Shown here one piece after another: positions 31,977 to 44,891 of a stretch of DNA of 64,000 bases. How positions within the stretch are numbered: position 1 is the stretch's first letter; each line of letters begins with the position of its first letter. The stretch is from NCBI GenBank assembly GCA_029204225.1, contig CM055097.1:55859793-55923792 (forward strand), read 5' to 3'. The stretch is from Diphasiastrum complanatum. Taxonomy: Eukaryota > Streptophyta > Lycopodiopsida > Lycopodiales > Lycopodiaceae. The notes beneath the pieces are model-generated. The model was not told the DNA's origin. It searched no databases and saw only the letters and a list, made by a program, of their open reading frames with translations. Both the position numbers and the translations under genes were made by a program.

Positions 31977-32216
31977 TTTAATAACTAGATTCTCTCTCTT
32001 GAGAATCTATAAACTTTGAGCACTAATATGACCAAATCGTTAATGCCAAAGATCACTTCAGCAGTGCTTACCATGGCTGGAATAAAAGATCTCAAATTCA
32101 AATTGTAGAGTCAATTTTCATTGACTCTAGCTCCTATAACAATCACTTTGTAGTGATTCTCGATGTCCTAATTGATGAGACATTTGTCACTATCAAACTC
32201 GACCTTGAGTTGTTGA

Positions 32217-32830
32217 TCAGCCAACCGATAGTAGATTTTTAGCTAAACCAGGTACATATTGTACATTGTTTATCTGCTTTATCATTCCACTGGCTAGCTT
32301 CATTGGTACCACTCCAAATCCTTTAACAGGTAATAATTGGCCATCAGCTTGTCCAACTTCATTACCATTGTGGATTTTTCTAAATTCTGAAAACCACTCA
32401 TTTTTTGAAGTTATATGCTTGGACGCTCCACTGTCAATGTACCAGGTATCCTTGGCTTCATCACTTGTCATTAGTGTCATAATAAACAAGTTTGAACTCT
32501 CACTTACATCATCCCCATATTGATCATCATCAAATTGATGTTGATCAACATAATTGCCTATCTGCCATTTGTCCTCCATTGTGCTGATTCTTTTTGTTTC
32601 TTGAAGCACTCACGCTCCCAATGACAAGGTTTGTTGCAATATCGGCAATTCCCAGATCTCTTCTGCCTTGGATTGCCATTTCCTTGACCTCGACCTTGAT
32701 GCCAATTCCCTCGATTTGGACCATCACTAGATTGTTCTTGAAATTTTTGAAACGATCCATGATTTGAATTTCCACCTCTCGATTGGTGTCTTCCACGACC
32801 AAATTTGCCACCACGTCCTCTGACTGCACG
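32217..32830 (-). pseudogene. Copia C zinc knuckle and protease
   Basis: The knuckle at about 32660-32610 reads CRYCNKPCHWEREC in one frame, with all CCHC ligands. The protease frame at 32609-32217 reads DTWYIDSGASKHITSKNEWF and keeps the DSG active site, with VKGFGVVPMKLASGMI and YVPGLAKNLLSVG following. It is the best-preserved protease in the window, although its parent element is broken elsewhere. Confidence 0.8.
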
Positions 32831-32876
32831 AGCTTGATCCCCTAGTGTGATGACTCAGATTCTCTTGATGTTGTTC

Positions 32877-33437
32877 TTATGGCAAAAGCAATCCACCTAA
32901 TTCTTCATAGGTTGGAAGATTCTCTCGTGTGGCTATACTGGTCACAAACATCTGCTGTGACTCACTCAAGTTGTTCAATGTCAATTGCACGATCTCATGA
33001 TCCTGTACTCGCTCTCCAATGACAGCTAATTGATCACGGATCTCCTTTACTTTCAATAGGTGATCAACAATGGTTGCACCATCATCCATTCGTAATGTGT
33101 GCAGCTTCGTCTTCAGAAATAGCACTCAAGATGTGTTTGTGGTTTCAAACAATGCCTTCAACGTATCCCAAGCTTTTTTTGGTCCTTCTGAATCTGAAAT
33201 GTAAGGAATAATCGCATCTTCAACTAATAAGTTGATGACATTCTGTGCTTTCCGTTTTCTCTTGTCAAAGGCCTGCTGACCTTCTTCAATTGATGGCCTT
33301 GTCTCTTCACCTATCACGATCTCCCATAGCTCCTTTTCCATGAAAATGTTCTTCAGTTTAAATTTCCAAACTGCATAGTTGTCGGCTCTTTCCAATTTGC
33401 TTGAGTCATTAAGGACACTTTTGCTTAGAGTTGCCAT
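32877..33437 (-). pseudogene. Copia C gag
   Basis: 33437-33126 starts MATLSKSVL and reads ADNYAVWKFKLKNIFMEKEL and AWDTLKALFETTNTS, the standard start of Copia gag. After one stop or frame break the second half (33125-32877) continues KTKLHTLRMDDGATIVDHLL and IVQLTLNNLSESQQMFVTSI, the UBN2 domain. Nearly complete apart from the break. Confidence 0.82.
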
Positions 33438-35480
<2,043 letters not shown>

Positions 35481-35489
35481 AGTTTGATT

Positions 35490-35968
35490 ATGTTTGCATC
35501 AGTACCTTGCCATCTTCATCTACGATTTTGTCTTTTTCCATCCGACGACTTCGTTCTTTTGGATCCGCCAGTTATTGAGTTTCCATCCGCCATCTCCATT
35601 CCATTTTGTATCTCACAAACGTTTCCAGCCACCGAGTTTTCATTTGACATCTGCATCCCATTTGATTTTCTTATTATTGCCTCCCACTTTACATTTTTTC
35701 TTTTTGCATCCGTCGGCTTACCTTTGTGTTTCCATCCGCCAGTATATTACTGAATTGCATTTTTGCATCTGCCATCAACATTCCATTTTGCATCCGACAC
35801 ATTTCCAGCTGCCGAAATTCCATCTGCCACTGCATATGATGAGTTTGCATTCACACTTCTGCATCTGCCAGTTTTAAACCGCCATTGCATCCTCCACTGT
35901 CCCTGACAATCTGCATCCGCCACTGTAGCCGCCAAATTCCATCCGACACCATTCCCGAGAACTTTCGA
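35490..35968. repeat. Degenerate CATCYGCCA/CATCCGACA motif array
   Basis: CATCCGCCA, CATCTGCCA or CATCCGACA, often next to TTCCA or TTTTGCAT, recurs at irregular 15-45-base spacing, with over ten near-matches. It resembles the short subterminal motifs of CACTA elements and may be the remains of one element end, but no CACTA terminus is evident. Confidence 0.55.
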
Positions 35969-35991
35969 AAAAATTAAAAACTTTTAAAAAA

Positions 35992-36574
35992 ATGGTCGAA
36001 TCGGATTCAGATCATAGTGAAGAGATACCAGACATGCCTAAATCACTCAAACTCATTCTGTGTAAAGATGACACAACGAATCAGTGGTATCAACAAGCTG
36101 AACTAGTGTTTAAATTGCTTGAATCTCAAATTCCTCCCTGGAAGGGCCACTAGAGCCTTTATCTTATGTACCAAGCATACGAAAATTTTGATCAGAGGCA
36201 ACTCACATTCCGCATTGACCTTCAAAATTTTCAGTGCCAAGAACTAGGAGCTGCGTGTGCTTATCTTACAAAGTACACTTATACACGAAAGGCACATCTA
36301 TTGAGGATCCCCCTCCATATCTTTGCCATGTTGGGAGAATCCTATGAAGGCTGCCAAAATATGTACAATTGGGCTGGATTGGTCTCTCGACAACTCACTA
36401 TTGCCCTGCAGAAGAGAGCCCTAGTTAGCTCCCTGGACTATATCTTTTTTGATGTGGCTCAAAGTCAATCCTCAATTGACTTGAAGATTTCTCTCGGTCC
36501 AAGGGATGTTGCTGCTAGCTGAGGTTATACACCATCAACAGCCTCGGCCTCACCTTCTCCTCAAGCTATGTCTA

Positions 36575-36609
<35 letters not shown>

Positions 36610-38080
36610 TATATTAGTAAAGAGTGTCTGTCGTTGACGGGCAATGGAGGCCGATCTTCAAAGAAATGCATTTTTATTTCAACCTTTCCCGTGGAAAGTC
36701 TGATAATTTAAAAAATCCTTCGACCACCTTTCAGTGGGTTGCTCTGGAGGGCATAGTCCAATTCTTGAAGAGATATGATCCACTTCATCAATCGTTCGGG
36801 TGGTTCTAGTTTGTTCATCATCAGAGTTACTGTCGTGCTTTTGGTAAAGAAGGTCACTTTTCGGTGTAATAAATAATGTCTAAGTTTTGCAGCGGCGTAG
36901 GCTATCCCTAAACATATCTTCTCAGACTTTGAGTAGTTAAGTCAAGAGGAAACATGACAGGCCATCAAAACTTGCTGATACCACAACACCAGCCAAGAAG
37001 TCTTGAAACAAGATGACCACTCGCAGACCATCTCCAGAGTCCGAGATGGAATTCGATACTCCACAAGCAAAGACCACGAAGTTGCCTCCCAAGAAGTAGA
37101 AAAAGAAGATGGTAGGCCATGAAGATGTACTTTCTAGCAGTGACGACAACGAGGATGAAGAGGAGAGCAGCCTATAAACAAGACTTACCCGACAATGCAA
37201 AATCACATCTGCTACCTCCTCACTTGAGCACCAGATCAAGATCACCCAGTAGTCACCGGTGCAATCACCAGCTAGAAGCACCCGATTCCAATTACCATTG
37301 AGATTTTTTCATGGTATTAACTCACCCCCTCATGCCCAACAGACACAAGCAACAATTTCAGGGGAGGGAGAAAGAGATCTGCTTGCATTGACACAAGCAG
37401 AACAGACGATTGCAGCTAATTCCACTCACGACGACAACGAAGCTGAAAAGACTGATGCAGCTGATCCTGACCAACAAACAAGAGAAGATCAAGGTCAAAC
37501 AGCCCAAGTAGCAGTAGTCTAGGAAAGCCCAAGGGTTGAAGAGAAGACTGAAGACCCTCTTGCTCTGAAGCAAGACAGCTTCGTCCTTGTAGACGCACAA
37601 GAATACTTCGATGAATCTCTCTTACTACTACCACCATTCCTACCACCTCCATTGCTACTGATGTAAAGACACAACTAATTGTTCCCCTTCCAACTCATCC
37701 CATAACCGCTCAGTTTTCTTTTCCTACCTACCATCGTTTTCCTTCTGAATTCCCAACTCTTCAAGCCTATGACAGTTTGTTCGAGAAAGCCAGGGAAACC
37801 TTGAAGTGGCATACCAAGTCCTCATACCATCTACATTGGGTTGGTGCACCAACTTGCACAATAGATGAATGAGCTTAGGATTCGAAACAAGACCTACAGT
37901 TGAAAGATGCGGAAGTGCTGACAGCCTTGGAAGAATTGCAAAGTGAAAAAAAAATGGAGAAGTATGTCTCCTTGATTCAAAAGCATGAAGCCTTGAAGAG
38001 GAACCAACAGATTTCAGAACAAGAAAACAACAAGAAGCTATTAGCACTTCGAAAAATGTCAATAAGATCCAAGAGAAACG
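35992..38080 (+). pseudogene. Decayed coding region of unknown identity
   Basis: From the ATG at 35992 the frame runs in one phase to 36522 with a single TAG at 36151. It gives a well-composed sequence: LILCKDDTTNQWYQQAEL, LTFRIDLQNFQCQELGAACA, YEGCQNMYNWAGLVSRQLTI. Further coding-like pieces follow in plus frames: 36624-36809 (WRPIFKEMHFYFNLS, WVALEGIVQFLKRYDPLHQS), an acidic/Gln-rich stretch 37259-37522, FPTFQAYDSLFEKARETLKW near 37750, and a Lys/Glu-rich coiled segment 37900-38080. Stops separate the pieces. Layout (globular head, low-complexity middle, coiled tail) is gag-like, but I recognise no family. It ends where the CACTA repeats begin. Confidence 0.4.
36574..36609. repeat. (TG)n(TA)n microsatellite
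   Basis: A short TG run passes into TA units between two pieces of the unidentified relic. Confidence 0.95.
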
Positions 38081-38099
38081 TCTCCCACAACAACACCCG

Positions 38100-38600
38100 C
38101 CGTGATTTGCGACATGTTTTGCGACATGAATCGCGAGTTTAATTTTTTTTTAATTCGTCGCGGACATCGAAAAAACACGTCGCTATAAGGTCGTCGGAAT
38201 CCAACATCCTTAAAACACGTCACAATCCGACATACATAAGTCATCGGAATCCAGAGTGACAGTTCTCGGTTGAAGAGGATGAATCCGACGTGGACGTCGA
38301 ATTGCGACGTCCGACGTGGACGTCGCAATCTGACATCCAAAGACGTCGCTTGTGATCCGACGCGGATGTCGAAATGCGACATCAAAAAGAGCCATCGGAT
38401 TCCGATGTTTGTAAATCCAGAATGATCCGTAAAATTGTCCGTCCGATGCCCATCCGACGTCTACTTGAATGTCGGAATCTGACGTCCCTATACACGTCGG
38501 AATCTGACGTCTGTTAATAGAATGATCAAAAATAATGTCCGATGTGTGTCCGCACGTTTGGATGTTGGATTGCGACTTCCCAAATCAGGTTACAAAAAAT
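38100..38600. repeat. CACTA subterminal motif array (ATCCGACGTC and relatives)
   Basis: ATCCGACGT, GGACGTCG, CGGAATCTGACGTC and TTGCGAC(A/G)T(C) recur about twenty times in both orientations. Examples are CCGACGTGGACGTCG near 38289 and 38312, and GTCGGAATCTGACGTC near 38473 and 38498. Subterminal arrays like this bind the accessory transposase protein in En/Spm elements. Many copies are self-complementary. Confidence 0.7.
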
Positions 38601-39239
38601 TCATAAAAAAATAGCGCGCACATTTTTATCGGACTGTTCTTGGAGTTGGGTTCTTGGAGAAGCAATATTCATGAATTGTTTTTGAAACAATATTTTTGAG
38701 CTGCATTCAACATTTGGATCAAACAACAAGCTAAGCATGAGGTACTTTTCATTCTTAAATTACTTTTCATTCTATATTTTATTGCATTATGAATGACAAT
38801 ATTTTATTGCATTGCTTTATGTACATCATAAATTAGATTTCTATATATGATATTGATTTTTGTTTTGAAATCCAACAATGCACATGGTTTTGAATTCTTA
38901 GTTGGTTATTACGTCAATCCACATCTCGAAATTTGACATTGCAATTTTTGAGAAAAGAACATTGCACATATAAAAGCAATGGCAATATAGCACGATCATT
39001 TGCAATAATAATATTTTCATAATATCAACCAATGTATTACAAAATTGGTGCTTTAATGTCGCATGAGTCTTTCTAGATCTAACATCAACTAAAACTTATA
39101 AACCTAATCGACTCGTCGTCGTCGTGACGTCCAGTCTACATGAACACAAGCAAATAAACTACATTAATATTTAATGCTTGATTGTATTAAATTAAATTAA
39201 ATTGACGTCGGAATACAAAACACATTAGTATGAATACAA

Positions 39240-40084
39240 AAACTAGTACTTACATTTGGAGGATGACCCTCGCTCTTTAGTTTGTCGACTAATGCGTCGT
39301 ATGATTCTCTGAAGGCAAATTCGTACTCCTCCTTGGTTGGCAGACGTCCATAGTCCGCCAACTATCCATGCATTCAATTTAAGTTGAAATTAATTTAGGG
39401 TTACATTGGAGCAGCTAGTCATAATGCATATTAAAAAATAAAAGCATATGAAATAAAAAATAAACTATAAGAGTAGTGTAGGTTCACTTATCATGCTTGC
39501 TTGCAATCCCACCTTTAGGATTGCCTATCCCATGCATCCTAGCGACCGTGGCATCTTTTTGAATCTTGTATTTATCTGGTGTTCGTTCATCCGCTTTTAC
39601 ATGGTTTGAATCACTTCATGAACACCAAGAGGGCTTGGATTGCCCGTCCCTATAAGCTCGTCGTGCCATATCACGACGATGCCTAATCCATAAGCTCATA
39701 TGCTTATAAATTTCCTTCTTCTCAATTTCTTCTTCTTGTTGAAATTCGTCACAAAGGGTAGCAACAACCTATCGTTTATCGGCGGCAGGTTGTTCGGACC
39801 ATTTACTAAACAATTTGTCACCAAAATGGCATTGGCATAAAGAATAGAGCCGGTCCAAAACCACCCTCCCTTTTCTGTTGGCAATTATAAGAACCTTCAG
39901 GATCCACGTCATAACAATTTGTGGATGACTCTTCGGTGGGGGCGGGAGCCGCGGCCGCTTGTGAGGGACCACCCTCATCTCGACTAAGCATACTTTGCAG
40001 TTCTACTTTTTGCTCAAGAGTTAAAAATTCATATAAATTTTTAACATAATCTCCCGAGCTTTCACCACTGCCTGACCCCGACAT
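39240..40084 (-). pseudogene. CACTA second gene, minus strand, divergent from transposase
   Basis: Starts at ATG 40084 with MSGSGSGESSGDYVKNLYEF, TLEQKVELQSMLSRDEG and an Ala/Pro stretch. Later pieces include CDEFQQEEEIEKKEIYKHMS (about 39750), DERTPDKYKIQKDATVARMH (about 39590) and GRLPTKEEYEFAFRESYDAL (about 39350-39280). Possible intron gaps lie between 39500 and 39370. The position suggests the TNPA-like DNA-binding gene that partners the transposase. Sequence identity to a named family is not certain. Stops are present near 39630 and 39770. It is related in style, not clearly in sequence, to the gene at 17650-18640. Confidence 0.45.
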
Positions 40085-40393
40085 GATTACTATATTCATA
40101 AACATACAATAAATTACAATAAACCCTAATATATTGAAATGAAGTAGAAAAGAAAATCGACTACAGAACTTTAATGCATATTGGAGTGGGACTTCTATAC
40201 CTGTGATAACAAAAGAAGAGATAGATATGCATTTAGAGCCTGCACTAAGATGCAAAAGAATCATATAAGCGACAACGTAAAAATTAAAACATTAGAATCA
40301 TACAATAATTTTATGTTATTTGTGTTTTGTACTTGTGCATATATGTAGTTTATCACAACGAGATGAATTACATTCAGATCAGTCTGTGAAGTT

Positions 40394-43300
40394 TTGATAG
40401 ACATGAGAAAACAAAGAATGAAACAAATTGAAGAGTCAAACACAATTGGAAAAAAGAGTAATCAATTTGATTCTAATGATTATGATGATGAGGTGCAACA
40501 CGATGAAGCAATGCACAACATGTTTGAATCTTACTTTGAAACAAATGAGAATGATGATATGCATGCATCTTCTAATGAAAGCGGAGATCACGAACAATTT
40601 GAGATGGATGAAGACGAGATTCTATTGCGCAAGGAAGAAGACACTCCTTTGTATCCTGGAGCATCCATTTCGAGACTAGCTACATCAACTTTTATTCTAA
40701 ACCTTCAAGCAACATACAAATGGAGTGATCGTAGTGTGACATCTTTATTCGGATACTTAACGCATAACACAGCTATTGTACTTTATAACATATTTACATT
40801 AAATTAATTTTTTTTTTCCTAACAACTCACATTGTTCTTTTTTTAGGTTGTTGCATCGAATATTTCGAAAGAAAATGTGATACCTAAAACACAAAAAGAA
40901 GCAAGAAAGATGATGGCCGTGCTTGGAACGGATTACGACACAATACATGCATGTCTAGAAGACCATGTTCTATATAGAGGTGGGCATTCAGAAAAGCGTC
41001 AATGTCCAATGTGTAACACTTCACATTTTTGAGATGACGTACAAAGGGATAAAGTGTCATGAAAAGTGTTATGACATTTTCCAATTATTCAACGATTGCA
41101 ACGTTTCTTTTGATGTAAATCTTTGGCACAACTAATGGATTGGCATGTCAAAAATCGATCTATGGATGATGTGATGCGAGTACCAAGTGAGAGTATATTT
41201 AACTAAGCTTATGTTCAATTTGGTTTATGAACTATGCAGGTTTAACCACATCGGGTTACAACGTTTGAGTATATTTAACTAAGCTTATGTTCAATTTGGT
41301 TTCTGAACTATGCAAGTTTAACCACATCGGATTACAACGCATGTTATATTTGTGGGCCACTTTTGGAGGGTCGACATAGCACAAATATGATGAAAAAAGT
41401 GGTGTACAAAAATCATCGCAAATACTTGCAGCCTGATCATCCTTTTCAAAGGTTGAATAGGTGCTTTTTTGGAGGGCGAGGAGATAATCCTCTAACTACA
41501 CCACCACCCCCACGCAAGGGAGTAGCAGAATGGCACGGTGAATGGCTTAAACATCACGATGTTAATTCTTCATGGAATGAATCCATTGATGGTATGAAAC
41601 GGTTGTCTATTTTTCATAAATTATCCTATTGGAGGAACTTATTGATAAACCATCTACTGGATCCCTTATGAAACCACATCAATGACGTACGAAATATACT
41701 TTACAATTTTTCATTGATGATTAGGTTTGTAGATTTTTTTAAGCACTTGTATAAATATGTGTTATTTCAATATTTCTATGTGTTAAACAACTAATGTACT
41801 ATCAATCTTGCAGATTTTCTCAAAAGAATTAAAAAATAGTGAATTGGATTCCATGAAAATCCAAATGATCGAAATGGTATGTTTGTTGGAAAGAGATTTT
41901 CCAACTTCTTTTTTGGATATACAAGTTCATCTTCTAGTGCATTTGATTGAAGAAGTATCAATTGTAAGACTTGTGCACACGAAATGGGCCAAAATGTAGC
42001 ATTGCAGAAAGTTGGCTTGTGTAAGAATCTATTTTTTATATCACCGAAATAATCTCAGAATTGCATCCTGCAAGTCCAAAAATGTGGTGTGAAGAAGAAG
42101 ATGAACGTGTTAAGGGTGAAGTACCACAAGGAAATGGTGTGCAAAAGAGACTTTCACCTCAATTGAAAGAGAAATTTGACACGTTCATATTATATAATTG
42201 TGGACAAATGAAAAAGTGAATTTCAAGGTATGAAGAAGCTAGAAAGGAAAGAAACATAACATTGAAACGAAGAAGAAATATCAATCGAAGAAGAAGGATG
42301 GTGTTGGAGAACGACGAACCTTTGGAGCCTTTACCTTCAAAAATGCTCTCGTGAATGGGTTTTTGATACGATGCTAAAAGCATCCGAAAACGGAGAAGAA
42401 GTGACCGAATTAGAATGAGAATTTGTTCGTGGATGTGGATGGAAAGTTAGTGTAATATTGTTTTTGTGAAGTTTTTTTTTTGTACTACTCAATACATGAA
42501 TAGTATTTCTAATTACACACATTTGTTTTTTTTTTTTTGTGTTTTAGTATACATCATACACTGCCATGTGGGCATATGGACACCATTACCGTGTTGAGAG
42601 AGTTGACAACAAGCGACGTACATATGATTGTGATATAATGGCCAACTTTCAACAAGAGAGTCGTTCTAGTGCAAAAAACCCTAATGTCATTTCGGACGAC
42701 CTAGACTATGTCGGCACATTGCAACATATTTATGAAGTCGATTACGAGGCTAATAGCAAATACTTTGTTTTTGACGTAATCGTGGAAGCAACGCCACGAT
42801 TAGAAATGATGACTCAAAGTTTTTTCAAATCGACTCAACAAAATGTATATCAATGGACTCTCATGACACTTTAGTATTGCCACGACATTGCAAACAAGTG
42901 AGACTCTAAAATTCCAATGTCATTAATGTTCGCAATCCAATTATTTATGTATTAATCTTAAAAGACTAACTTAATTTTTTTTTCAATTTTTTGGCAGATT
43001 ATATTCCATCGAGATCGAATAGACCCAAGATGGTGGTATGTGATTCAACTTAATGCAAGAAACTGACGTGTTTGAAGGAAAAGATATTGTTGAATTGAAT
43101 ACACATGACGAACCACCATCCAATTTTGGCGACGTTTTGGAAAAACTTGAACCACTTATCCAAACTCCAAATGATGTCAAAATGATGGGAGAAAATGGTA
43201 CAAATGAAAATGATGAGATTCATACAATCGTACAACACCAAATTGGGGGTAATTTGAGGCCCCCACGTTTGGATAAGATAGAATTAGAAGAAGAGGAGAT

Positions 43301-43430
43301 TGAATATGAGGGTAGCTCACATCATAGACACGACTGAAAATTTACAATTATACCTAGATCTAGATTCAGATGAGTGTCAAGACTTGTGTGATGACGAGAA
43401 TGACGTAAATGATGAGAATGATCTATGATT
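40394..43430 (+). pseudogene. CACTA transposase (TNP2-like), core deleted
   Basis: Exon-like blocks in order. 40394-40805: acidic N-terminus and TPLYPGASISRLAT, TYKWSDRSVTSLF. 40846-41031: TDYDTIHACLEDHVLYRGGH and QCPMC, the Cys/His motif of TNP2. 41060-41190: FPIIQRLQRF and WHVKNRSMDDVMRVPSE. 41340-41671: YICGPLLEGRH, YKNHRKYLQPDHPFQRLNRC and FHKLSYWRNLLINHLL. 41814-41999: DUF4218 (FPTSFLDIQVHLLVHLIEEV). 42549-42874: DUF4216 (HHYRVERVDNKRRTYDCDIM). 43010-43337: tail. A 76-bp tandem duplication replaces the segment between WHV...PSE and YICG, where the normal protein has its central transposase region. Stops add to the damage. Confidence 0.8.
41191..41342 (+). repeat. 76-bp tandem duplication inside the transposase relic
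   Basis: Two units starting GAGTATATTTAACTAAGC at 41191 and 41267, differing at about five positions. They sit at the point where the transposase core is missing. Confidence 0.9.
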
Positions 43431-44007
43431 ATTAATACTTAAATTCACTTGCACTCATTTTTTTTATATTCATCGCAATACTTTTTATGTATACTTTTAT
43501 AGATAGAGTTAAATATTATAATTATAATATCCGAACCTTGCGGTTATGTCCTATTTCAAAATGTCACCACATATTCCCTCCCTGCGGCGTGTAAGTTTTT
43601 CCATGCAAGTTAACGAAAGAAAAGTAAGGGCTACACACCTTCCTAGGATTGAAAATTTTAATTATCTACATTTCATCTTTTCATATTAACTAATTACTAG
43701 TGTATGCGATAAAATACGATATTGCTTTGAACAAAATGATGAATTACATTTAATTTCTTACTATGTTAGATAACATATTCCAATAATAAAAAATATTGAA
43801 ACAACACAAACTCACCGGTAAACTCACTCAAAACTTAAGTGCAAACGTGCAATTGCTCGCTCTTTAAACACTCGCTCTCTTTTTTTTGAATATTTTTGTC
43901 ACATGCACAAGCAATTAAGAAATAACACTATATTACACAATTGAACCATTATTATAAGCAAATTCTTCTAATCTACCTCAAATTCTCTCATTTTATGCTT
44001 GCTCATT

Positions 44008-44055
<48 letters not shown>

Positions 44056-44891
44056 TTACAAATCTAACATACATTAATTATCATTAAACATTATCGATTC
44101 ATGTACTACCCTAAAAATCAATCTCTCTCTCTCTCTCTCTCTCTCTCTTATCTTAAATCCTAGATGAGAAAGTTTTAGACATGCACGAGAGATTGATATT
44201 TTTCTCAATCCATATAGTTTTATGCAAAGATAGTTTTGACCTATTAGAGTTACTGAGGTCAATGGCAGATCCTGAATCAGACAGCATTTGTTTCAACTTT
44301 TGATTGAACTTAAAGCTTACAAAAAAGGGAAGGATAAAACATCTCAACATGAAATAAACATTTCAGCAGGTGATTTGCGGAATGCCAGAGCTATTGGCTA
44401 CACTTGAAGACCAAATCGAGACTCTTACCTTTTTGATGGGATTTAGATGCAACTTCAAAAAATATGTGCCCCAAATGATACAGTAACATGTATCTAGCTG
44501 AAGGGAAAATGAGAGCTTGCACTAATATCTTGTACACACAGAAAGGCTAGCAAATTTGTACAGAATGATAGCAATCTTAACATGAGTACACATTCCAGCA
44601 GGCAATCTGTGGAATGCCAGTATTATTAGTTACACTTGAAGGAACAAGCTAAGGCTAGCATTGCCACTATAAAATGAAGGATGTGCATTAAAGGACCCCA
44701 TCAAAATCCGAACCCTCAGCACTCCATTCCATTCTTTCATGAACAACATGCACAAGAGCTCAATCAGCTCATACATGCTACTGACAAAAAAAATATCAAC
44801 TAAATCTTGCCTGTGCTGACCCAAATCCGTGGAAATAGTAAGCTGATTACATTCAAGTTATTCAATCATCCAGAATAGCATATGAGGACAT
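43431..44891. other. Intergenic DNA and 3' flank of the TPR gene
   Basis: Holds (CT)n tracts at 44013-44051 and 44122-44148. A direct repeat of about 63 bases occurs at 44346-44409 and 44579-44640 (both AACATGA..., CAGCAGG and GGAATGCCAG, ending CACTTGAAG). The right part, nearest the stop at 44892, is likely the 3' UTR of the minus-strand gene. No other gene is seen. Confidence 0.6.

Larger units (their letters stand above)
29400..33437 (-). mobile_element. Copia element C, minus strand, 5' LTR not found
   Basis: A decayed Copia copy. Reading from 33437 leftwards: gag (33437-32877), zinc knuckle and protease (about 32830-32217), integrase (31976-30978), RT (30945-30100), RNase H (30084-29620), polypurine tract (29605-29595) and a 3' LTR whose inner edge is at 29594. 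No primer site or LTR is visible right of 33437, so the 5' end was lost. The left end at 29400 is approximate. The LTR inner edge reads TGTTAGAAATCAATGATAG on the minus strand. Confidence 0.78.
38086..43430 (+). mobile_element. CACTA (En/Spm) DNA transposon, decayed
   Basis: Contains a TNP2-like transposase relic on the plus strand (40394-43430), a divergent second gene on the minus strand (40084-39240) and an array of short subterminal motifs (38100-38600). These three features together define CACTA elements. The left end is placed at CACAACAACACCCGC (38086), which could be an altered CACTA terminus. No matching inverted end or 3-bp duplication was found on the right, so 43430 only marks the last coding trace. 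Confidence 0.7.
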
